From the NCBI GenBank assembly GCA_028284625.1, contig JANQRH010000017.1, forward strand, positions 41,277-105,276: a stretch of DNA of 64,000 nucleotides. The letters are read 5' to 3'. The notes below the pieces were generated by a model that made no database searches, was not told the DNA's origin, and worked only from the letters and a program-made list of their open reading frames with translations. Positions 18,305 to 28,181 of the stretch are shown here, in pieces. The DNA comes from Afifellaceae bacterium (lineage in GTDB: Bacteria; Pseudomonadota; Alphaproteobacteria; Rhizobiales; Afifellaceae). The position numbers were made by a program, and so were the translations under genes. Each line of letters opens with the position of its first letter. Position 1 is the first letter of the stretch.

Positions 18305-19879
18305 ATGTCCGTTCTTCGCTTCCGCACTGCCGATGCCCGACCGACGGCCACGCCGGCACTCCGCGGCGCGGGTTCTCGGAAGCCACGGCTCCTGATTTTC
18401 ATCGTCGCCTATAACGCGGAAAAGACCATCAAGTCGGTGCTTGACCGCGTACCGCACGCCATCACTGAGGAGTACGACGTTGAGGTGCTCGTCATCGACG
18501 ACGCCTCCACCGACAAAACGTTCGAGCGCGGCCACGAGGTGCGGAACGACGGGTCGTATCCCTTCCCGCTCACCGTGCTCTTCAACCCGGTGAACCAGGG
18601 CTACGGCGGCAATCAGAAGATCGGCTATTTTTATGCCATCCGGAACGGCTTCGATTTCGTCGCGCTGGTGCATGGCGACGGTCAGTATGCGCCGGAAAGC
18701 CTGCCCGACCTCCTGCGCCCGCTGAAGGATGGCGAAGCGGAGGCGTGCTTCGGCTCACGCATGATGGAGCGCGGTGCCGCACGGAAAGGCGGCATGCCGC
18801 TCTACAAGTTCGTCGGCAACCGCATCCTGAGCTGGTTTGAGAACCGGGCGCTGCGCACGTCGCTGACGGAGTTCCATTCCGGCTATCGCGTCTACGCCAC
18901 CGAGGCGCTCGCCCGCGTGCCGTTCGCGCAGAACACCAACGACTTCCACTTCGACACGGAGATCATCATCCAGTTCGTGATGGCCGGACAGCGCATCGTG
19001 GAGCGCGCGATCCCGACCTATTACGGCGACGAGATCTGCCACGTGAACGGGATGAAATACGCCTGGAACGTCGTGCGCTCCGTTCTCAAGGCGCGCGCGC
19101 AGGACCTCGGGCTCCTCTACGACCGGCGCTTCGATATCGCCAAGTCCGACAATTTGAACGACCAGTATACGCTGAAGGACGATTACGACAGCCCGCACGC
19201 TTATGCGCGCGACCTGATCCCCGCGCGCGCCAACGTGCTCGATCTTGGTTGCGCCGGCGGCTACATGGGCGCGCTCCTCAAGGAGGAGAAGGACTGCAAC
19301 GTGGTCGGCGTCGACGCCTTCCCGCTACCGGCGGGCATCACGCTCGACGACTTCCACCAGCACGACCTCAACGACGGGCTGCCGAAGCTCGCCACCGAAC
19401 GCTTCGACCACATCCTCATGCTCGATGTCGTGGAGCATCTGGCGTCGCCGGAGCGTTTCATGATGCGTCTGCAGGAGGCGATCAGCACGCATCCCGACAC
19501 TAAGCTGGTGCTCTCCACCGGTAATATCGGCTTCTTCGTCACGCGGCTGATGCTGCTTCTCGGCCAGTTCAATTACGGCAAGCGCGGCATCCTCGACATG
19601 ACGCATACGCGGCTCTTCACATTTACGTCGCTCCGCCGTCTTCTGGAGCAGTCAGGCTTCCGCATTGTCGCCGTGAAGGGCGTGCCCGGCCCCTTCCCGC
19701 TCGCTATGGGCAACTCGCCTCTGAGCAAAGCCCTGGTGCACATCAACAAGGCGCTGATCGCGCTTTCGCGCGGGCTCTTCTCCTATCAGATCTTTGTAGT
19801 GGCTCAGCCGCTGCCCTCGCTGGAATGCCTACTGCAAAACGCTGAGGAGCAATCCGCGCTCCGGGCCGCCGCGCAATGA
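18305..19879 (+). CDS. GT2 glycosyltransferase fused to SAM-dependent methyltransferase
   Basis: A 524-residue bifunctional protein. Residues 28-265 are a GT2 domain (FIVAYNAEKTI, VLVIDDASTDKT with D65/D66, HGDGQY at 123-128, SGYRVY). Residues 285-500 are a class I methyltransferase (motif I VLDLGCAGGYMG at 311-322, acidic motif II GVDAF, MLDVVEHL). Such fusions add a sugar and methylate it or the lipid-linked product. The gene ends in an ATGA overlap with the flippase-like gene. Both domains look intact. Acceptor and methylated position are unknown. Confidence 0.88.
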   Translation: MSVLRFRTADARPTATPALRGAGSRKPRLLIFIVAYNAEKTIKSVLDRVPHAITEEYDVEVLVIDDASTDKTFERGHEVRNDGSYPFPLTVLFNPVNQGYGGNQKIGYFYAIRNGFDFVALVHGDGQYAPESLPDLLRPLKDGEAEACFGSRMMERGAARKGGMPLYKFVGNRILSWFENRALRTSLTEFHSGYRVYATEALARVPFAQNTNDFHFDTEIIIQFVMAGQRIVERAIPTYYGDEICHVNGMKYAWNVVRSVLKARAQDLGLLYDRRFDIAKSDNLNDQYTLKDDYDSPHAYARDLIPARANVLDLGCAGGYMGALLKEEKDCNVVGVDAFPLPAGITLDDFHQHDLNDGLPKLATERFDHILMLDVVEHLASPERFMMRLQEAISTHPDTKLVLSTGNIGFFVTRLMLLLGQFNYGKRGILDMTHTRLFTFTSLRRLLEQSGFRIVAVKGVPGPFPLAMGNSPLSKALVHINKALIALSRGLFSYQIFVVAQPLPSLECLLQNAEEQSALRAAAQ

Positions 19880-20898
19880 GCTTGGACGCTTCGGGAGATG
19901 CCGTGCTGGCGCGTGCGGAGCCGGTGGCGCCGCCCGGGCGGCTGTTCGGTGTCCCCGGTTGGCGCACGCTCGTCAAGGTGCTGATCTCCGGCGGGCTGCT
20001 TTACTGGATCATCACGCGCGTTCAGGGCTCGGAGCCCTTGCAGCTTCTCAGCGGCGCCTGGTGGGCGGTGTTTGCCGCGTGGGTCATGCAATCGGCGCTG
20101 CCGGTCGTACAGGCGGAGCGCTGGCGCGCCATCGCCGCGACCTTGAGCACACGCATCCCGGTGCTCGGCGCCATCAAGAACGTCTATATCGGACAGTTCT
20201 TCAATCAGGTGCTGCCCTCAGCGATCGGCGGCGACGCCGTCCGCATCTGGAAGGCGGCGCGCTTCATGCCTGTTTCCACGGCGCTTTCCAGCATCGCGCT
20301 CGACCGTGTCGTGGCGCTGATCGCTATTCCGATCATCCTCGCCGTCGGCTCCGGCATGCTGCTTCACATTGTGCCGCCCGGCCCGCTTCGCCTGTCGCTC
20401 GTCGCCACCATCGCCTTCGCCGGTACAGCGCTTGTGCTCTTCCTTTGGGCGGATCGGATTCCCCTGCCGCAACGTCTGCTGCGGCTGCGGATCGTAGAGG
20501 TGTTGCGCGCCACGCCGGCCGCCGCGCGCCAGCTCTTCTCAGACCCGGTCTGCCTTGTTCGCGCGCTCGGTCTGTCAATCGTCATTCATGTCGGCGTCGG
20601 CACATCCTTGTGGCTTCTGGCCAAGGGGCTTGGCGTCGATGCGCCGCTGGCAGCGTTCGTGCTTCTGGCGCCGATGGTCACGCTGGTGACGACCATCCCG
20701 ATCTCGGTCGCCGGCTGGGGTGTGCGCGAAGGCGCGATGGTGACGGCGCTCGGTCTGATCGGCGTGCCGGCTGCGACCGCACTGACCGTCTCCATTCAGT
20801 TCGGGCTGATCATGCTGATCGTCGGGCTACCCGGCGGTCTGCTTACTCTGGTGGATTCACCGGCTGCGACAGCTCCCGCTGATCAGAGCCGGGCCTGA
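19876..20898 (+). CDS. UPF0104/lysylphosphatidylglycerol-synthase-like membrane protein
   Basis: A 340-residue polytopic membrane protein with about eight helices, starting inside the previous stop codon (ATGA). It carries the family's conserved stretches: WRAIAATL after helix 2, NQVLPSAIGGDAVRIWKA, SSIALDRVVALIAI and PISVAGWGVREGAMV. Relatives include the MprF flippase domain and AglD-associated proteins; in glycan loci they are taken to move or regulate lipid-linked sugars. Its 3' end overlaps the tail of the convergent GT-C gene by 56 bp. Confidence 0.85.
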   Translation: MSLDASGDAVLARAEPVAPPGRLFGVPGWRTLVKVLISGGLLYWIITRVQGSEPLQLLSGAWWAVFAAWVMQSALPVVQAERWRAIAATLSTRIPVLGAIKNVYIGQFFNQVLPSAIGGDAVRIWKAARFMPVSTALSSIALDRVVALIAIPIILAVGSGMLLHIVPPGPLRLSLVATIAFAGTALVLFLWADRIPLPQRLLRLRIVEVLRATPAAARQLFSDPVCLVRALGLSIVIHVGVGTSLWLLAKGLGVDAPLAAFVLLAPMVTLVTTIPISVAGWGVREGAMVTALGLIGVPAATALTVSIQFGLIMLIVGLPGGLLTLVDSPAATAPADQSRA

Positions 20899-22465
20899 GT
20901 TCCCAGCCGCGCGCAGCATCCAGCGGCTCCGCCGCCCTTACCTCGTAGACATAGAAGTTCTCGTCCGTTGACGCGTTGTCGAACGCCGCAAGCGGCTCAA
21001 CGGCCACACCCTGCTCGGTAATTGCGGCCAGCTCGCCGTCACCAAGCGGGTCGGTGATCAGGAACACGATCCGTCGTCCGGAAAGCTCCTCGGTGGCACG
21101 CGCCAGGCGTTCGGCGATCTGGCTCTCGTCAAAGTCGTCGCGCCGCTTGTGATAATGAAGAAACGTGTCGGTGCAGCTGCAATCGAGAAAGTAGATCGGC
21201 TTCTTGAGATATTGCGCGACCACCGCAACAAGCGTGTCCGGCGTGCCAACCAAAGCAGCGTCGGAGAGACCGTTCGCAATGATCCATGCCGCCGTGGCGC
21301 GGCCTTCGGAGAACGTCCGCGGCCATTGCTGTACGCTGATGGCGATGCCCGCCGCCGCGCTCACTGCCAGAAGCCCCGTCGCCAGGCGCGACGGCGCCGG
21401 GCTCCACGCGCGCCTGATCCAGTAGGCGGCAACAAAGGCGATGAAATTGACGCCCCAGTGACGGATGGAATTGGCGTAGACGAGCTGCCCCACCGCGACC
21501 GTGCCCAAAAATGTCACAGCCGGGATGATCAGGAGCAGCCGGTGCGCTTTAAAGATGAGGAGAAAGACGAACGCCAAGACCGGCAGTGCCGCGACGGAAA
21601 GCGCGTGCAGCGTCCCCTCCGCATCGGCATCCCAATGGCTGAGGGCATGCGCTGGGATGAGCGCCTCAACCGAACCGGCGATCATCGCCAGGAGCCGACT
21701 GATGTCGCCGGCATTCTCAAGCGGCGCGCCAGTGGTCCGCCAACTGATATCGGCGCTCGGCCACATAGTCGCCACCGCGGCGGCAACGAGAACAAGATAA
21801 AGCAGCGCCGGCGGAATCACGACCTTCGCAGCCGGCCACAGCGCCCTGCCCTGCCGGAACAGAAGCGCGACGAGATATTCCAGGGCGAACGCACCCGACA
21901 GGACGAACGCGAACATGTTCGTGTTGGCGAGAAGGCCAAGCAGGATCGCGTTGGCATAGACGCTGTCCGGCCGGGTCGCCCGCATATGCGCGTAGAGGAG
22001 CGCGATCAGAAAGCCGAGGCCATAGCTCCGCGTAATGACGGTGTATTCGTAGAGCACGAAGTAGCTGGCGAGCAGCAGCAGCCTCTCAAGCCATGAGAAC
22101 GGCGAAATCAGGCTGATCACAGCGATAAGCGACACACCCACAAGCGCGTGCACGATCTGGATGGCGTAGGGCGAGTCGGTGACAAAGGTCGCCGGCCAAA
22201 GCAGCACATACCAAAGCCCGGGATGACCGGTGAAACGCAGATTGGCGTAAAGCTCGGTGAGCGTCGGGCTGGCCATCACCAGCCCCCAGGAATGAATCTC
22301 GTCGCGCCACATGTCATGGTTGGCGATCTGAACGATCAGAAGCCCTGAGAAGACGACCGCAAAGACGAGCCCCAGCGCCTCGACTTGGCTCTTCGCGCGC
22401 TCCGGTGCTGCCGGAGCTGCCATTGTGCCGGTATGATTGGGTTCGCCGAAAACGGACGCAAGCAT
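20843..22465 (-). CDS. GT-C fold / GT39-like polytopic membrane protein
   Basis: A 540-residue protein with roughly 10-11 membrane helices in the first 400 residues and a soluble C-terminal domain. After helix 1 comes an acidic periplasmic loop (NHDMWRDEIHSWGL) and then FTGHPGLWYVLL, the DE...H pattern of GT-C enzymes that use a polyprenyl-phosphate sugar. It faces the GT2 loading enzyme and flippase-like gene, so a periplasmic transferase for the same lipid-linked sugar is a reasonable inference. Its 3' end overlaps the flippase gene tail-to-tail. Exact family membership is not certain. Confidence 0.7.
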   Translation of the reverse strand: MLASVFGEPNHTGTMAAPAAPERAKSQVEALGLVFAVVFSGLLIVQIANHDMWRDEIHSWGLVMASPTLTELYANLRFTGHPGLWYVLLWPATFVTDSPYAIQIVHALVGVSLIAVISLISPFSWLERLLLLASYFVLYEYTVITRSYGLGFLIALLYAHMRATRPDSVYANAILLGLLANTNMFAFVLSGAFALEYLVALLFRQGRALWPAAKVVIPPALLYLVLVAAAVATMWPSADISWRTTGAPLENAGDISRLLAMIAGSVEALIPAHALSHWDADAEGTLHALSVAALPVLAFVFLLIFKAHRLLLIIPAVTFLGTVAVGQLVYANSIRHWGVNFIAFVAAYWIRRAWSPAPSRLATGLLAVSAAAGIAISVQQWPRTFSEGRATAAWIIANGLSDAALVGTPDTLVAVVAQYLKKPIYFLDCSCTDTFLHYHKRRDDFDESQIAERLARATEELSGRRIVFLITDPLGDGELAAITEQGVAVEPLAAFDNASTDENFYVYEVRAAEPLDAARGWELRPGSDQRELSQPVNPPE

Positions 22466-22647
22466 GTGCGTTCAACCTCGCGTCAGCGGCGCCGGCGCGC
22501 AAAGAGGCGTCTCGCCTTCTCAAGCGTTGTGGCGGCCAAGCATTGACGCGGCGTTAACGATGATGTCAGCGCCGCGCTTGCGCTCACGACTTGGTGGGCC
22601 GCACGGCCACGGATATGCTTCCCTCAGACGGCGATCAGGAGGCGAAG

Positions 22648-23349
22648 ATGTCGGCTTTTCCGGGCTTTCCCAAAGGGTCGGCCAAGTTTTTGAGCGGGCT
22701 GACCAAGAACAACAACAAGGCATGGTTTGACGCGCACCGCGCCGATTACGACGCCCATTACGTTGAGCCGGCCAAGGCCTTCGTCGCGGCGATCGGCCCA
22801 AAGCTCCAAAAGATATCGCCCAGCATATCGTTCGAGCCCAAAGTCAACGGCTCGCTCTTTCGTATCAACCGCGACATCCGCTTCTCAAAGGACAAGACGC
22901 CTTACAAGAACCACCTCGATCTGTGGTTCTGGCACGGCGACCGCCGTGGCTGGGCCTCACCCGGCTTCTTCTTCCGCATGCTGCCCGACCGGCTGATCCT
23001 CGGCGCTGGCATGCACAAATTCGAGAAGCCGCAGCTTGATGCCTTCCGCGCCGCAATTGTCGACGACCGGTCGGGGCGTGCTCTGGCGAAGACTATAGAC
23101 AAGGTGCGCGGCGCGGGCCGGTATGAACTCGGCGGCGCATCGCGCAATAAGGTGCCCCGCGGCTTCGACGCCGAGCATCCGCGCGCGGCCCTGCTCCTGC
23201 ACGACGGGCTGTTCGTCAGCCTGGAGGAGAAGGCCGGCAAGGTGGTCGAGACGCCGGCCTTCGTCGATCATTGCGTCGGCCACTTCAAGACGTTGTGGCC
23301 GATCTCACGTTGGCTGCTTGCGGAGGTGACGGGGAAACCGGACGGCTGA
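22648..23349 (+). CDS. DUF2461 domain-containing protein
   Basis: A protein of 233 residues from the ATG at 22648, which has a good Shine-Dalgarno (AGGAGG); an upstream TTG is in frame but poorly supported. The N-terminal [19 protein letters not shown], the central [16 protein letters not shown] and the aromatic segment after it are hallmarks of DUF2461. The family is widespread in bacteria and its function is not established. It stands alone between the GT-C gene (divergent) and a copy of repeat A. Confidence 0.9.
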   Translation: MSAFPGFPKGSAKFLSGLTKNNNKAWFDAHRADYDAHYVEPAKAFVAAIGPKLQKISPSISFEPKVNGSLFRINRDIRFSKDKTPYKNHLDLWFWHGDRRGWASPGFFFRMLPDRLILGAGMHKFEKPQLDAFRAAIVDDRSGRALAKTIDKVRGAGRYELGGASRNKVPRGFDAEHPRAALLLHDGLFVSLEEKAGKVVETPAFVDHCVGHFKTLWPISRWLLAEVTGKPDG

Positions 23350-23433
23350 GATCACTCCCGAAGATAAGGACGTGCGCCGTAGCCCGCATGCAGCGAAGCG
23401 GAATGCGGGGAGCGGTGTATCAAGGCAAGGTTC

Positions 23434-23573
23434 TAACCTCCCCCTGGAGGGGAGGTCGAATTCCGTCGGAGACGGAATTCGGGAGGGGGGTTATCGTTCG
23501 ACTGCGGCCCGACCGCTCACCCCTCCCCGAAAGCGGCTTCGCCGCTTTCGACCCTCCCTCAAGGGGAGGGTTA
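23434..23573. repeat. Modular palindromic repeat A, copy 2
   Basis: A 140-base copy with the same TAACCTCCCC / GGGGAGGGTTA ends. The left head has perfect arms GAATTCCGTC...GACGGAATTC, unlike the other two copies; the right head GAAAGCGGCttcGCCGCTTTC is nearly the same as in copy 3. It lies in the 322-base gap before ettA. Because it contains no in-frame stop in one frame, the ettA reading frame runs back through it. Confidence 0.9.
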
Positions 23574-23671
23574 TTCTCTCTAGCCCCTGTTGCGGCGCCC
23601 GCGATCTTCGCCTAAATCCCGCGCGACTCCCCACGACACACAACAACGTTGCGAGGCCCCAAGCGGCAGCC

Positions 23672-25327
23672 ATGGCGCGGCAGTTCATCTATCACATGCA
23701 GGGCCTGACCAAGGCCTTCTCCGGCGGCAAGAAGGTCCTGGAGAACATCCACCTCTCCTTCTATCCCGACGCCAAGATCGGCGTGCTTGGGCCGAACGGC
23801 GCCGGCAAATCGACGCTCCTGAAGATCATGGCCGGGCTCGACCAGGAATTCACCGGCGAGGCCTGGGCGGCGGAAGGCGCGCGCGTCGGCTATCTGCCGC
23901 AGGAGCCGGAGCTCGACGCCTCGCTCGATGTGAAAGGCAACGTCATGCTCGGCGTCGCCGGCAAGCAGGCGATCCTCGACCGCTACAACGAGCTGATGAT
24001 GAATTATTCCGACGAGACCGCGGAAGAAGCATCGAAGCTGCAGGACGAGATCGACGCCAAGAACCTCTGGGATCTCGATTCCCGCGTGGAGATGTCGATG
24101 GAGGCGCTCGGCTGTCCGGCCGGCGAGGCGGAGGTCGCCACGCTCTCAGGCGGCGAGAAGCGCCGCGTGGCGCTTTGCAAGCTGCTCCTGGAGGAGCCCG
24201 ACCTGCTCCTCCTCGACGAGCCCACCAACCATCTCGACGCGGAAACCGTCGCCTGGCTGGAGAAACACCTGGAGCTCTTCCCAGGCGCCGTGCTGATCGT
24301 CACCCATGACCGCTACTTCCTCGACAATGTGACGGGCTGGATCCTGGAACTCGATCGTGGTCGCGGCATTCCCTATGAGGGGAACTACACGGCCTATCTG
24401 GAGAAGAAGCAGAAGCGCCTGGTGCAAGAGGCACGCGAGGACGCCGCGCGCCAAAAGGTCATCGCCCGCGAGCGCGAATGGATGAGCCGCAGCCCGGAGG
24501 CGCGGCGGACGAAGTCGCAGGCGCGTATCAAGGCCTATGACGAGTTGCTCAAGGCCAACGACGAAAGGCTTCGCAGCCGCGACGCGCAGATTGTCATCCC
24601 GCCCGGCGCGCGGCTTGGCGATGTGGTGATTGAGGCCGATCATCTCTCCAAGGGATACGGCGATCGGCTCTTGATCGACGACCTCTCCTTCAAGCTGCCG
24701 CCCGGCGGCATTGTCGGCGTGATCGGCCCGAACGGCGCCGGCAAGACCACGCTCTTCCGCATGCTGACCGGCCAGGAGGGGCCGGACGACGGCGCCATCC
24801 GCCTCGGCGACACGGCCACGCTCGGCTATGTCGACCAGAGCCGCACGCTGGACGCCGGCAAGTCGGTCTGGGAGGAGATTTCCGGCGGCGCGGAGGTGAT
24901 CACGCTCGGCAAGCGCGAGATGAACTCACGCGCTTATGTCGGCGCCTTCAACTTCAAGGGCGGCGACCAGCAGAAGCCGGTCGACAAGCTCTCAGGCGGC
25001 GAGCGCAACCGCGTGCACCTCGCCAAGATGCTGAAATCCGGCGCCAACGTGCTCCTCCTCGACGAGCCGACCAACGACCTCGACACGGAGACGCTCGCCG
25101 CCCTTGAGGAGGCGCTCGAAGATTTCGCCGGCTGCGCCGTGGTGATCAGCCACGACCGCATGTTCCTCGACCGCCTCGCCACCCACATCCTCGCCTTTGA
25201 AGGCGACAGCCACGTGGAATGGTTTGAGGGGAACTTTGAGGCCTACGAAGAGGACAAGAAACGCCGGCTCGGCGCCGATGCGGTGGAGAACCCCCGGCGG
25301 ATCAAATACAAAGCGTTTACGAGGTAG
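23672..25327 (+). CDS. ettA: ABC-F translation factor EttA
   Basis: A 551-residue energy-dependent translational throttle protein, a soluble ABC-F ATPase that binds the ribosomal E site. Two ATPase domains are present (Walker [10 protein letters not shown] and GPNGAGKTT; signatures [11 protein letters not shown] and [11 protein letters not shown]; Walker [13 protein letters not shown] and [11 protein letters not shown]) joined by a long charged linker ([20 protein letters not shown]) plus the EttA arm. The start at 23672 gives [12 protein letters not shown], matching the family N-terminus and length (E. coli EttA is 555 residues). The frame stays open 100 codons upstream through repeat A, but that part is not conserved-looking. 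Confidence 0.95.
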   Translation: MARQFIYHMQGLTKAFSGGKKVLENIHLSFYPDAKIGVLGPNGAGKSTLLKIMAGLDQEFTGEAWAAEGARVGYLPQEPELDASLDVKGNVMLGVAGKQAILDRYNELMMNYSDETAEEASKLQDEIDAKNLWDLDSRVEMSMEALGCPAGEAEVATLSGGEKRRVALCKLLLEEPDLLLLDEPTNHLDAETVAWLEKHLELFPGAVLIVTHDRYFLDNVTGWILELDRGRGIPYEGNYTAYLEKKQKRLVQEAREDAARQKVIAREREWMSRSPEARRTKSQARIKAYDELLKANDERLRSRDAQIVIPPGARLGDVVIEADHLSKGYGDRLLIDDLSFKLPPGGIVGVIGPNGAGKTTLFRMLTGQEGPDDGAIRLGDTATLGYVDQSRTLDAGKSVWEEISGGAEVITLGKREMNSRAYVGAFNFKGGDQQKPVDKLSGGERNRVHLAKMLKSGANVLLLDEPTNDLDTETLAALEEALEDFAGCAVVISHDRMFLDRLATHILAFEGDSHVEWFEGNFEAYEEDKKRRLGADAVENPRRIKYKAFTR

Positions 25328-25349
25328 GCGCCGTTCTTCGAAGCGCCGA

Positions 25350-26123
25350 TTAGTCAGACGTTCGTAGTTTGTAGCGCCCACGAGATACGAATTCGAGATA
25401 ACCCCTATCTCGTAGGAATTGCAGCTGCTGCCGAATCTTAGGTCTCACGTTTCGGTTCTGAGGATAGATCGCAGCGAGCGTATCCTCGAAGGCGTAGGCT
25501 TCGTCGAGCGTGAACTCACGCTTCCCCATAGAATCCAAGCAGTTCATTACCTCAATGAGCCAGCCCCGCGCTTCTGTCGTCTCGTTTCGTAGGAACAGGG
25601 TCCGTCGCCACTTAGTGAGCACCGAGTCCTTCGAAAGCGGCCGGCCATCCTGGACGATAAAAACCCGGCCCGACTGAGGAATTTGGCTGAGCAGAATGTT
25701 GGAGCCAATCCAGCCAGCGCGACGAGCTGTGGGTGCTAGAGGCTTTCGCTCTTCAATGACCTCAGGCACGAAGAAATGCTTGGGAACGATGCAGAGATTT
25801 CTGACTGATTGCTCAGACAGATCGTAGTTCAACAGCAATAGGTTCGGGCTCGAAGAGGAAGCGAGTCGCTCCTGCTTCTTAGAGAATGCCCCATCGACCA
25901 CCTTTGCGCCGAACGGCTTCTTCTGGCTCTTCAGCTCGTACTGATCGCCGCATGACGGACAAAGAAAGTCCGCGACGGGAAGATTAGCCGGAAGCTGGTT
26001 TATTTTTGGATTTCCGCAGTTTGGGCAATACACCCAATCGGCCACCCAACGTTCTGTCCAAGCTCGCGCATTTTGCGAGCCGCTCCTAAAGGGAGCTTGA
26101 AGATCTTCGAAACCGAGCTTCAT
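25350..26123 (-). CDS. DpnI-like methyl-directed restriction endonuclease (Gm6ATC)
   Basis: A 257-residue homologue of DpnI (254 residues), an enzyme that cuts GATC only when the adenine is methylated. Recognisable along the whole length: the zinc finger YCPNCGNP...LCPSCG (C33, C36, C55, C58), the PD-(D/E)xK site PVADF...YELKS (D52, E63, K65, each one position before the DpnI catalytic D53, E64, K66), the shared block KPLAPTARRAGWIG, and a C-terminal winged helix ending IRQQLQFLRDRGYLEF. The ATG at 26123 has an AGGTGA ribosome site. Base composition is less GC-rich than its neighbours, fitting recent acquisition. No Dam-type methylase is in the window. Confidence 0.93.
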   Translation of the reverse strand: MKLGFEDLQAPFRSGSQNARAWTERWVADWVYCPNCGNPKINQLPANLPVADFLCPSCGDQYELKSQKKPFGAKVVDGAFSKKQERLASSSSPNLLLLNYDLSEQSVRNLCIVPKHFFVPEVIEERKPLAPTARRAGWIGSNILLSQIPQSGRVFIVQDGRPLSKDSVLTKWRRTLFLRNETTEARGWLIEVMNCLDSMGKREFTLDEAYAFEDTLAAIYPQNRNVRPKIRQQLQFLRDRGYLEFVSRGRYKLRTSD

Positions 26124-26316
26124 CAATCACCTGACATAGCCATTGGCACTTATCCTCACCAGATGGCCCAGGTTCAACCTCAGCAGACAATAGCCGGCCG
26201 ATTGCTTATTTGATCCGCGCCGCGCCTGTTCACGCCTCCTCTCTCAACAGTTTGAATTGCCTCCGCGCGTCAATGCTCCAGATTCGCGTCATCCGGTTAT
26301 CCGGGAGTCCCTCGCC

Positions 26317-27366
26317 ATGACCATTGACCGACGCGCACTTCTGACCACCGGCGCCGCTGCGGGCCTTTCAGCCGGCCTCTCCACGCTGATCCCGGGTGCG
26401 GCGCGGGCTGAGGCCACCTCGACCGACACAAAGGCCACGGGCGTTCTTATGCGCGAGCGGGCCACCGCGCTTCTCGCCGCGCTCGATGAAGAACAACGCG
26501 ACGCGGCGCTCTTCGCCTTCGACACCCGTGCCCGCAAGGCGTGGAACTTCATGCTCGGCTCGCGTCGCGCGCCAGGGCTCGCCTTGGAGCAGATGAGCCC
26601 GGGCCAGAAGGACCTGGCGCTCGACCTGCTGGCAAGCGGCACAAGTCATTTCGGCCTTGAGAAGGCGATGAACATCATGCTCCAGCAGGACATCCTGCGC
26701 GACGAATGGGGCAAGGGCTCGCCGGATCGCAACCGCGAGCGGTTCTGCGTCCAATTTTATGGCACGCCCGCCAGCACCGGCGCCTGGTCGTGGCGCTGGG
26801 AAGGCCACCATCTGTCGCTGACCTTCACGCTCCGCGACGACGAGGTGATATCGGCCACGCCGAGTTCGTTTTCGTCCGAACCCAACACAGTCCCATCAGG
26901 TCCGCATCAGGGCCTCGTGGTCTTGAAGGAAGAGGAAGTACTCGGACGCCAGCTCTTCGGCGATCTCGACGGCGCGAACCGGCGTCACGCACTGGTGTGG
27001 AAGCGCTCGCCAGGGAACATCCAGTCAAACCGCGGCGCTGAGCACAGCGTCGCCGGTGAGGCCGCCGGCGTGCCGCTCGGCGACCTCACGCAGGTGCAAG
27101 CCGACATGGCGGAGCGCCTCATCGAAATCTACACGAGCGAAGTTCTGCCGCCGGCGTTGGCGGACGAGCAGACCGCGCGGCTGAGGAATGAAGACATGGC
27201 GGCGATACGCTTCGCCTGGGGCGGCGCCAATCTCGACGGCTCGATCTACTACCGCCTAACCGGCGCCGATCTGCTGATCGAGTTCGCAAGCCTCGTCAAT
27301 CAGCCGCTTCACCTGCACGCCGTCTTTCACGACACGGCGCGCAATTTCGGGGCGCACCTGGTTTAG
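26317..27366 (+). CDS. DUF3500 protein with Tat-type signal peptide
   Basis: A protein of 349 residues from the ATG at 26317. The N-terminus (TIDRRALLTTGAAAGLSAGL...AARAEA) is a twin-arginine-type signal with a probable cleavage after ARA, so it is exported, perhaps folded with a cofactor. The body shows DUF3500 features: FAFDTRARKAWNFMLG, MSPGQKDLALDLL, WSWRWEGHHLSL, FAWGG and HLHAVFHD near the end. Function of DUF3500 is unknown; conserved His/Asp residues suggest a hydrolase or oxidase. It is transcribed away from the DpnI-like gene. Confidence 0.88.
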   Translation: MTIDRRALLTTGAAAGLSAGLSTLIPGAARAEATSTDTKATGVLMRERATALLAALDEEQRDAALFAFDTRARKAWNFMLGSRRAPGLALEQMSPGQKDLALDLLASGTSHFGLEKAMNIMLQQDILRDEWGKGSPDRNRERFCVQFYGTPASTGAWSWRWEGHHLSLTFTLRDDEVISATPSSFSSEPNTVPSGPHQGLVVLKEEEVLGRQLFGDLDGANRRHALVWKRSPGNIQSNRGAEHSVAGEAAGVPLGDLTQVQADMAERLIEIYTSEVLPPALADEQTARLRNEDMAAIRFAWGGANLDGSIYYRLTGADLLIEFASLVNQPLHLHAVFHDTARNFGAHLV

Positions 27367-27389
27367 CGGCGGTCGCGTTCGCCTCGCCC

Positions 27390-28031
27390 CTATTGCCGCG
27401 CCGTCAAAAGTCGCACGGCGAACGCGCCGAACACGCCGGCAAATATCCAATCGATCGCCCGCATGATTTTCGGCGAGCGTTTCAGCGCGCTTGAGAGCCG
27501 TGCGGCGAAGACAATCATCAGCGCGCAAAGCGGCGCGGCCAGCGCCACAAAGGTGATGCCGAGAAAGATCAGCTTGCCCATGGCATGCGGATCGCTGGCG
27601 CTGACGAATTGCGGCAGGAAGGTCACGAAGAACATGATGATCTTCGGGTTCAAGAGGTTGACGGCGAGCCCCTTGGCCCAGGCCGCCGCGATCGTCTCCT
27701 GCGCACGCCCGCTGCCCGCTTCGATGCTCAACGCCGAGCCATTGCGCACCGCGTCGACGGCCAGCCAGAAGAGATAAAGCGCGCCCACCACCTTCAAGAC
27801 GAAGAACGCCGTGGCGCTGGCGGCGAGCAGCGCCGAAAGCCCGAGCGCAACGAGAATGGTGTGGATCAACGAGCCGGTCAGCGCGCCGGCGAGCGCCGCC
27901 ATGCCGGCCGGGCGGCCTTGGCGCACGGCCTTGCCGAGGAACAACGTCATGTCCGGGCCGGGCGTGAAAGTGATCACGAGCACTGCCGCGACATAGGCGG
28001 CAAGCACGGGCAAGGCGGGAATGAAATCCAT
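27390..28031 (-). CDS. LysE/RhtB family amino-acid exporter
   Basis: A 213-residue membrane protein with six helices. The N-terminal FTPGPDMTLFLGKAVRQGRPAG is the LysE/RhtB signature and the internal NLLNPKIIMFFVTFLPQF is equally characteristic. The family exports amino acids such as homoserine, threonine, lysine or leucine. It is convergent with the DUF3500 gene and divergent from a GNAT acetyltransferase gene. The specific substrate cannot be inferred. Confidence 0.93.
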   Translation of the reverse strand: MDFIPALPVLAAYVAAVLVITFTPGPDMTLFLGKAVRQGRPAGMAALAGALTGSLIHTILVALGLSALLAASATAFFVLKVVGALYLFWLAVDAVRNGSALSIEAGSGRAQETIAAAWAKGLAVNLLNPKIIMFFVTFLPQFVSASDPHAMGKLIFLGITFVALAAPLCALMIVFAARLSSALKRSPKIMRAIDWIFAGVFGAFAVRLLTARQ

Positions 28032-28181
28032 GGGCGGTGTTCCTCAAGCCCCTTGAGACTGGCGAAACAGGGCCCCGCGCGCCACCTGAAACTTGCAGCC
28101 TGACAATCCGCCGCATAAATTCAAAAGGTGAACCGGGACGAAGCAGCAGCCGCTGCCGCGGCGCTGTCTTCAAGAGCCGCG

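Noticed and set aside
23372..23671. 100-residue N-terminal extension of EttA
   Set aside because: It is encoded by repeat A and adjacent GC-rich sequence; the family N-terminus begins at 23672.
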